Shown piece after piece: positions 1-3,933 of a stretch of 5,603 nt of DNA. The DNA lies in contig JAHJFH010000137.1 of assembly GCA_018824925.1 (NCBI GenBank), forward strand, positions 1-5,603. The letters are read 5' to 3'. The DNA is from Thermoplasmatota archaeon. Lineage in GTDB: Archaea; Thermoplasmatota; E2; DHVEG-1. The notes under the pieces were generated by a model. That model was not told where the DNA came from and searched no databases. It worked only from the letters and a program-made list of their open reading frames with translations. The translations under genes and the position numbers were made by a program. Positions within the stretch are counted from its first letter, which is position 1. The number at the start of each line of letters is the position of its first letter.

Positions 1-348
1 ATTCGCTTGCTCACAGATTTTTTGATGAGGTTTCCACTTTAACCCCCACTGTTTTATCATCTGAATAACCGAAATAAAATCCATCCCACTCTTGGTAAGA
101 CTATATTCACTTTTCACTGGAAATTGTGAAGCATCAACATGCTTTACGATCAATCCTTCTTTTTCAAGATCTTTCAACCGTGCAGAAAGTACCTTGGGGG
201 TGATATCCTCTAAACTTACCTTGATCTCTGAATACCGTTTTGCCTGTTTGTTTCCTCGATACAACTCTAATAAAATAATGATTGACCATTTCTTTGATAT
301 GAAATCAACAGTTCTATAAACGGTACAGTCTTGATGCATAGTATCCAT
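1..348 (-). CDS. HxlR-family winged-helix transcriptional regulator (3' end outside window)
   Basis: Reading the minus strand from an ATG at 348 gives 116 residues with no stop before the window edge, so the C-terminus is missing, though the family is usually only about 100-130 aa. The pattern is typical of HxlR (DUF24, MarR-like) regulators: Cys8, then TVDFISKKWSIIILLEL (about 13-29), a recognition-helix stretch DITPKVLSARLKDLEKEGLI (48-67), and a beta wing with FPVKSEYSLTKSG (76-88). A second Cys is at 112. HxlR proteins are dimeric DNA-binding proteins, often autoregulated repressors. In YodB-type members, N- and C-terminal cysteines form disulfides or adducts under quinone or oxidant stress. 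Start choice is uncertain: ATG 348 or ATG 339 (three codons in) both fit the family; an in-frame ATG at 384 would add 12 residues and overlap the TATA region, so it is less likely. No Shine-Dalgarno is seen. It is divergent from the ferredoxin-hcp operon, which suggests it controls that operon (inference). Confidence 0.9.
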   Translation of the reverse strand, partial: MDTMHQDCTVYRTVDFISKKWSIIILLELYRGNKQAKRYSEIKVSLEDITPKVLSARLKDLEKEGLIVKHVDASQFPVKSEYSLTKSGMDFISVIQMIKQWGLKWKPHQKICEQAN

Positions 349-363
349 TGAGAAACTATCAAC

Positions 364-371
364 TATAAATA
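364..371 (-). promoter_or_regulatory. candidate TATA box for the HxlR gene
   Basis: On the minus strand this reads TATTTATA, preceded by AAGG, which could serve as a BRE-like element. Its centre lies about 28 nt upstream of ATG 339 and about 19 nt upstream of ATG 348, so it would give a nearly leaderless message starting at ATG 339. A competing minus-strand box, AATATATA at 392-385, would put the transcript start near 362 and leave a 14-nt leader to ATG 348. The sequence alone does not decide between them. Confidence 0.4.
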
Positions 372-374
372 CCT

Positions 375-397
375 TACTATACATTATATATTTAGTA
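375..397. promoter_or_regulatory. candidate operator: 23-bp near-palindrome over the TATA box
   Basis: The half-sites TACTA (375-379) and TAGTA (393-397) are perfect inverted repeats separated by 13 nt. Across the whole 23-bp element, 8 of 11 symmetric base pairs match around a centre at 386. It covers the plus-strand TATA box and sits between the divergent HxlR and ferredoxin genes. Binding here would block TBP, giving repression of the operon and possibly of the regulator itself. HxlR-type regulators bind inverted repeats of about this size; assignment to this protein is an inference, and the AT-rich setting makes chance symmetry possible. Confidence 0.45.
384..391 (+). promoter_or_regulatory. 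TATA box of the ferredoxin-hcp operon
   Basis: TTATATAT matches the archaeal TATA-box consensus well. Its centre near 388 predicts a transcription start about 26 nt downstream, near 413-415, only a few bases before the ATG at 422. There is no Shine-Dalgarno between 395 and 421, which agrees with a leaderless or very short-leader first gene. The box is almost symmetrical and could also be used in the opposite direction for the HxlR gene. Confidence 0.6.
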
Positions 398-421
398 TTA
401 AAAAGATACAAAGTGTTCACT

Positions 422-1264
422 ATGCCCAAAAGAAAAATCATCATAATCAACGAGAAAAAATGTACCGGCTGCGGACTCTGCATCCCCAAATGCCCAGAAG
501 GAGCCATACAAATCATCGACAACAAAGCACGCCTCATCAGTGACCTCTTCTGCGACGGCCTTGGTGCCTGCATCGGACACTGTCCCGAAGGAGCCATACA
601 AATAGAAGAACGAAACGCAAAACCCTATGACGAACGACAAGTCATGGAAAACATCATCAAAGCAGGCACCAACACCATCATAGCACATCTCACCCATCTC
701 AAAGAACATGGAGAACATGATCTCTACAACCAAGCACAACAAATACTCAAAGAAAAAAACATACACATCGATAGAAAACAAACCCAACAAGAAAAGACAC
801 CCACACCCTGTAGCTGCCCAGGATCGCAAACCAACAACGAGCTACTAGATACAGAAACATCAACCACACATGATTCTACACCATCACAACTCCGCCAATG
901 GCCAATACAATTCCACCTTATCAACCCCCACGCACCCTACTTCAAAAACGCTGACCTCCTCCTCACCGCAGACTGCGTCGGATACTCCCTTGGCGACTAT
1001 CACAACCAATATCTCAGAGGAAAACGACTCATCATTGCCTGCCCAAAACTTGATACCAACCGTGAAACATACATCGAAAAACTCATATCACTAATACAAG
1101 ATGCAAAAATCAACACACTCACGGTCATAATGATGGAAGTACCCTGCTGCCAAGGCCTCTTACAACTTGCCAAAACAGCAGCAACACAAGCTACCCGAAA
1201 AATACCCATCAAATCAATCATTGTCTCCATAAAAGGAGAAATTCTAAGAGAAAAATGGGAATAG
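422..1264 (+). CDS. ferredoxin-like Fe-S protein, probable electron donor to Hcp
   Basis: 280-aa cytoplasmic iron-sulfur protein. Residues 1-65 form a bacterial-type ferredoxin domain. The first motif is complete, C14-x2-C17-x2-C20-x3-C24-P, and should hold a [4Fe-4S] cluster. The second is C44-x5-C50-x3-C54-P, with Leu47 where the usual second Cys would be. A helical part (about 69-115) and a hydrophilic Gln/Thr/Ser-rich linker (about 118-156) with a C130-S-C132-P motif lead to a conserved C-terminal domain from about LRQWP (157-161), with Cys185, C207-P-K-L-D and V-P-C242-C243. The same architecture is familiar from ferredoxins encoded beside hybrid cluster proteins in anaerobic bacteria and archaea, so electron transfer to Hcp is the likely role (inference). 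ATG 422 is chosen because MPKRKI fits the family start. A GTG at 413 would add three residues and lies almost on the predicted transcription start. It is the first gene of the operon; its TAG stop overlaps the Shine-Dalgarno of hcp. Confidence 0.88.
   Translation: MPKRKIIIINEKKCTGCGLCIPKCPEGAIQIIDNKARLISDLFCDGLGACIGHCPEGAIQIEERNAKPYDERQVMENIIKAGTNTIIAHLTHLKEHGEHDLYNQAQQILKEKNIHIDRKQTQQEKTPTPCSCPGSQTNNELLDTETSTTHDSTPSQLRQWPIQFHLINPHAPYFKNADLLLTADCVGYSLGDYHNQYLRGKRLIIACPKLDTNRETYIEKLISLIQDAKINTLTVIMMEVPCCQGLLQLAKTAATQATRKIPIKSIIVSIKGEILREKWE
497..603 (+). repeat. 17-nt direct repeat inside the ferredoxin gene (497-513 and 587-603)
   Basis: The 17 bases GAAGGAGCCATACAAAT occur identically at 497-513 and 587-603, exactly 90 nt (30 codons) apart. 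Both copies encode the EGAIQI that follows the CP of each cluster motif, so this is the ancestral ferredoxin duplication, here with identical codons in both halves. The flanking bases differ on both sides. Confidence 0.9.
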
Positions 1265-1269
1265 GAGGT
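1264..1269 (+). promoter_or_regulatory. strong Shine-Dalgarno for hcp, overlapping the upstream stop codon
   Basis: GGAGGT is a full anti-16S match. Its first G is the last base of the ferredoxin TAG stop, and it stands 8 nt (an A-rich run) before the hcp ATG at 1278. The 13-nt gap between the two genes and this site indicate translation of both genes from one mRNA. The first gene of the operon has no such site. Confidence 0.85.
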
Positions 1270-1277
1270 AAAAAAAA

Positions 1278-2909
1278 ATGTTTTGTTACCAATGTGAAGA
1301 AACCAATAGAGGAACCGGATGTACCATACAAGGAGTCTGTGGAAAAAAAGGAGAAGTCGCAGATCTACAAGATCTTCTCATCCACATGACAAAGATCATA
1401 TCATATTATAGCCTTGAAGCCAAAAAACAAAAAATAAATACCAAAGAGTATGAACAATACATTGTCGATAGTCTCTTTTCAACTATCACCAACGCCAATT
1501 TTGATAAACAACACTTCATCAAAAAAATCAACACAGCACTTACCCTTCGAGATACACTCATCAAACAACTCCCAAAAACGCCCCCATTCAACGATAGCAA
1601 CTGGATACCAAAAAACGATCAAGACATGCTTGAAAAAGCACAAAAGATCGGAATTCTCAGAACCACCAACGAAGACATTCGCTCACTCCGTGAACTATTA
1701 ACCTTTGGCCTGAAAGGAATGTCAGCATACTACCATCATGCAAACATCCTAGGCTACTATGACCCCACCATCATCGCCTTCATACAAAAAGGACTCATCG
1801 CCACCATTAAAGATCACACCGTCGACGAACTCACGCAACTCGTCCTTGAATGCGGAACCATAGGTGTCAAAACTCTTGCCCTTCTTGACAAAGCCAACAC
1901 CACAACCTATGGACACCCAGAACCAACCAAAGTAAATATCGAAGCAGGAATCAACCCTGGTATCCTCATCAGTGGTCATGATCTCAAAGACCTTGAAGAA
2001 CTCCTCCAACAAACACAAGGAACCGGTGTCGATATCTACACCCATGGTGAAATGCTCCCAGCAAATGCCTACCCCGCATTCAAAAAATATGACAACTTTA
2101 GAGGAAATTACGGAAACTCATGGTGGCTACAACGCACTGAATTCGAACAATTCAACGGCCCCATACTCATGACCACCAACTGTCTAGTCCCCCCAAAGGA
2201 TTCCTACAAAGACCGCGTTTATGTCACAGGAATCGTAGGATTTGAAGGACTAAAACACATACCAAAACGAACCGGTACCGGATCAAAAGATTTTTCACAA
2301 ATAATTACCCACGCAAAAACTTGTGACCCACCAACGCCACTCGAAAAAGGCTCAATAACCATCGGATTCGCCCACCATACTTTGGAAGGAACTGCAGGTA
2401 AAATACTCGATGCAGTCAAATCAGGAAAAATCGAGAATTTCGTCGTCATGGCCGGCTGTGACGGCCGCCATAAAGAACGAGACTACTACACCCAATTTGC
2501 CCAATCACTACCAAAAACCTCAGTAATCCTCACCGCTGGGTGTGCAAAATACCGCTATAACAAACTTGCTTTAGGGGACATTGCAGACATCCCCCGAGTA
2601 ATCGATGCTGGTCAATGTAACGACTCATATTCCCTGGTTGTTATCGCACAAAAACTTGCAGAAGCATTACATGTAGAAATACATGATTTACCAATCATAT
2701 ACAACATCGCCTGGTATGAACAAAAAGCAGTTCTTGTCCTTCTTGCATTACTCTCACTTGGTGTAAAAAATATTGTACTTGGACCGAAACTACCCGCATT
2801 TCTCTCACCAAACGTATTAAACGTTCTTGTAGAGAAATTCAATATTCGACCGAACACCACAGTTGAAACGGATATACCCAAATTACTTCAATCTCTGCTA
2901 ACCCCCTAA
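1278..2909 (+). CDS. hcp: hybrid cluster protein (hydroxylamine / nitric oxide reductase), class I
   Basis: 543-aa cytoplasmic Fe-S protein of the Hcp (prismane) family, known for reduction of hydroxylamine to ammonia and, more recently, of NO to N2O in nitrosative-stress defence. The N-terminal cluster motif is C3-x2-C6-x8-C15-x5-C21, the class I pattern of strict anaerobes. All hybrid-cluster ligands can be placed by motif: His234 (SGHDL), Glu258 (HGEMLP), Cys302 (TTNCL), Cys394 (MAGCDGR, the expected persulfide Cys), Cys422 (TAGCAKYRYN), Cys447 (AGQCNDSY) and Glu481 (WYEQKA, with Lys483). Their spacing follows the Desulfovibrio vulgaris enzyme (His244, Glu268, Cys312, Cys406, Cys434, Cys459, Glu494) with an offset of 10-13. 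The length is close to the roughly 550 aa of class I; the helical domain deleted in short class III proteins is present. The start is fixed by the Shine-Dalgarno and by MFCYQCEET, the conserved N-terminus. The gene is the second of an operon whose upstream ferredoxin is the likely electron donor. Confidence 0.97.
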   Translation: MFCYQCEETNRGTGCTIQGVCGKKGEVADLQDLLIHMTKIISYYSLEAKKQKINTKEYEQYIVDSLFSTITNANFDKQHFIKKINTALTLRDTLIKQLPKTPPFNDSNWIPKNDQDMLEKAQKIGILRTTNEDIRSLRELLTFGLKGMSAYYHHANILGYYDPTIIAFIQKGLIATIKDHTVDELTQLVLECGTIGVKTLALLDKANTTTYGHPEPTKVNIEAGINPGILISGHDLKDLEELLQQTQGTGVDIYTHGEMLPANAYPAFKKYDNFRGNYGNSWWLQRTEFEQFNGPILMTTNCLVPPKDSYKDRVYVTGIVGFEGLKHIPKRTGTGSKDFSQIITHAKTCDPPTPLEKGSITIGFAHHTLEGTAGKILDAVKSGKIENFVVMAGCDGRHKERDYYTQFAQSLPKTSVILTAGCAKYRYNKLALGDIADIPRVIDAGQCNDSYSLVVIAQKLAEALHVEIHDLPIIYNIAWYEQKAVLVLLALLSLGVKNIVLGPKLPAFLSPNVLNVLVEKFNIRPNTTVETDIPKLLQSLLTP

Positions 2910-2915
2910 AATCTC

Positions 2916-2929
2916 TTTTTTTTTCTTTT
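2916..2929 (+). terminator. oligo-T terminator of the ferredoxin-hcp operon
   Basis: Nine T residues, then C, then four more T residues begin 6 nt after the hcp stop codon (2907-2909). No hairpin is evident before the run, which matches archaeal intrinsic termination at T-tracts on the coding strand rather than a bacterial stem-loop terminator. Confidence 0.65.
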
Positions 2930-2938
2930 GTACTAACG

Positions 2939-2946
2939 TTAAAATA
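2939..2946 (+). promoter_or_regulatory. candidate TATA box of the ATP-cone gene
   Basis: TTAAAATA is centred about 33 nt before the ATG at 2976, which predicts a transcript start near 2969 and a leader of only a few nucleotides. No Shine-Dalgarno precedes the ATG, in keeping with near-leaderless translation. The 8-bp palindrome TAACGTTA (2934-2941) overlaps its upstream edge and may be chance. An alternative weak AT-rich box lies at 2950-2957. Confidence 0.4.
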
Positions 2947-2975
2947 CCCATATTAACTATATTGAAACGGTTGCT

Positions 2976-3245
2976 ATGGTTAAAAAAGTCATAAAACGTG
3001 AAGGACACACTGAGGACTTCGTCAAAGAAAAAATCGTGGTCAGCGTTATTAAAGCAGGGGCATCACCTGAAATAGCACGAAAAATCGCTGATACCATCGA
3101 AAAACAACCAGAGGAAAGCATACGAACCAGTTATATCCGTCAACATATCCTTGATGAACTGAAACTACACAATCCAGAATGGCCTAAACGATGGTATAAC
3201 TACGATAAAAATATCAAACGACTACATAAATACGGTCTAAAATAA
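2976..3245 (+). CDS. stand-alone ATP-cone domain protein
   Basis: 89-aa protein made up almost wholly of one ATP-cone domain, the nucleotide-sensing module found at the N-terminus of ribonucleotide reductases and in the NrdR repressor. The signature starts with VIKREGHTEDFVKEKI (about 5-20), followed by helices with AGASPEIARKIADTIEK (27-43), the SIRTSYIRQHILDEL segment (49-63) and a C-terminal NPEWPKRWYNYDK (67-79). There is no Cys at all, so the zinc ribbon of NrdR is absent, and there is no reductase domain. Binding of ATP/dATP is expected from the domain; what it regulates cannot be told here. Small single-domain ATP-cone proteins of this size are common in archaea and anaerobic bacteria and are mostly uncharacterised. 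The gene is separated from hcp by a T-run and seems to have its own promoter. It is convergent with the membrane-protein gene, with only 14 nt between their stop codons. Confidence 0.85.
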   Translation: MVKKVIKREGHTEDFVKEKIVVSVIKAGASPEIARKIADTIEKQPEESIRTSYIRQHILDELKLHNPEWPKRWYNYDKNIKRLHKYGLK

Positions 3246-3259
3246 CTATAAAAATCTGA

Positions 3260-3901
3260 TTACTTTCGATTTTGATTACGGTGTATTATCTTTTCATCCA
3301 TATCCTTACCCATCTCATTTGTAATCGCATCAAATTTTCCTCGTTTAATCCAACTTACCCCAATCAAGGCTATTATCGTACCCCCAATCATTGTCTCTAA
3401 CAGACTGACTAAGACTGCCTCAACAGTAAAAGAAGGTTTCCCAAATATATTAAAATATTTGATAAACTCAAATACCACCCCCGCAGCCATAGTTGTAACA
3501 ACCACCACGAATGCCATTGCATACTTATTCATTTTCAGTCCATCCCATAGTTTATCCAAGATATAGATAATTGCAAATGATAAAAACGCCACAAAAATCG
3601 AGGTAAAAAGCTGGGTAATCTCTCCAAACCAGGGGATGGTATAATATGCATCAAATAACACACCGATCATGTTTAATCCAATCACCGATGCAATCAAAAA
3701 CTCAAGTGACCATGGTAAAGAAATATTTACATCTTTATGAAACATATTGGGGATAAGGGTAATACCTAAACCAACAGCACTCCCAATAATCCATATCCAC
3801 TCTGTTTGCCATGCTGCAATAACTAAGGTAATAAACAGCACAAACTTCATGCTGTAAAAACCAAGGAAATCAGTAACCCTTTGATGCGTAATTCTATTCA
3901 C
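3260..3901 (-). CDS. six-helix integral membrane protein, possibly DUF2238 (YjdF)-like
   Basis: 213-aa hydrophobic protein with about six predicted membrane segments, near residues 18-31, 35-51, 66-84, 96-116, 127-146 and 162-184, and a charged, Lys/Asp/Glu/Arg-rich C-terminal tail (186-213). The layout, with LPWSLEFLIA (62-71), the WFGEITQLFTSIFVAFLSF stretch (91-109), FEFIKYF (144-150) and LLETMIGGTIIALIG (167-181), resembles the DUF2238/YjdF membrane family. There, the equivalents of these positions usually read D-x3-H and D-x3-D; Gln97 and Glu169 here would be divergent. This assignment is tentative and no activity is known. The start is GTG at 3901, supported by a Shine-Dalgarno-like site 3-10 nt before it; an ATG at 3850 would cut off the N-terminal 17 residues. 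It follows the sulfotransferase-like gene after 32 nt on the same strand, so the two are probably cotranscribed. Confidence 0.75.
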   Translation of the reverse strand: MNRITHQRVTDFLGFYSMKFVLFITLVIAAWQTEWIWIIGSAVGLGITLIPNMFHKDVNISLPWSLEFLIASVIGLNMIGVLFDAYYTIPWFGEITQLFTSIFVAFLSFAIIYILDKLWDGLKMNKYAMAFVVVVTTMAAGVVFEFIKYFNIFGKPSFTVEAVLVSLLETMIGGTIIALIGVSWIKRGKFDAITNEMGKDMDEKIIHRNQNRK

Positions 3902-3904
3902 AAT

Positions 3905-3912
3905 ATCATCTC
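3905..3912 (-). promoter_or_regulatory. Shine-Dalgarno-like site supporting the GTG start at 3901
   Basis: On the minus strand this reads GAGATGAT, one base away from the GAGGTGAT complementary to the 16S rRNA 3' end. The GAGAT part stands 6 nt from the GTG. It decides for GTG 3901 over ATG 3850 and fits translation from an mRNA that continues from the upstream gene. Confidence 0.55.
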
Positions 3913-3933
3913 TATAAAAAATTTCTGCTACAT

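Noticed and set aside
92..319. 75-aa open frame on the plus strand opposite the HxlR gene
   Set aside because: The minus strand has a convincing HxlR protein over the same bases; this frame has no recognisable domain and no promoter or ribosome-binding site.
398..829. 143-aa open frame on the minus strand opposite the ferredoxin gene
   Set aside because: It is antisense to a clear iron-sulfur protein. Its Phe/Cys/Val-rich, unfamiliar sequence is what an A/C-rich coding strand produces when read backwards.
1278..2909. Carbon monoxide dehydrogenase (CooS) as the identity of the hybrid cluster gene
   Set aside because: CooS shares the fold, but the N-terminal CYQCEET motif, the Glu ligands in HGEMLP and WYEQKA and the TAGCAKYRYN motif are diagnostic of Hcp.
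2934..2941. 8-bp palindrome TAACGTTA upstream of the ATP-cone gene as an operator
   Set aside because: Too short, in an AT-rich region, and with no second copy or extended symmetry; it was not listed as a separate site.
2971..3245. NrdR repressor as the identity of the ATP-cone gene
   Set aside because: NrdR has an N-terminal zinc ribbon with four Cys; this protein starts directly with the ATP-cone and has no Cys.
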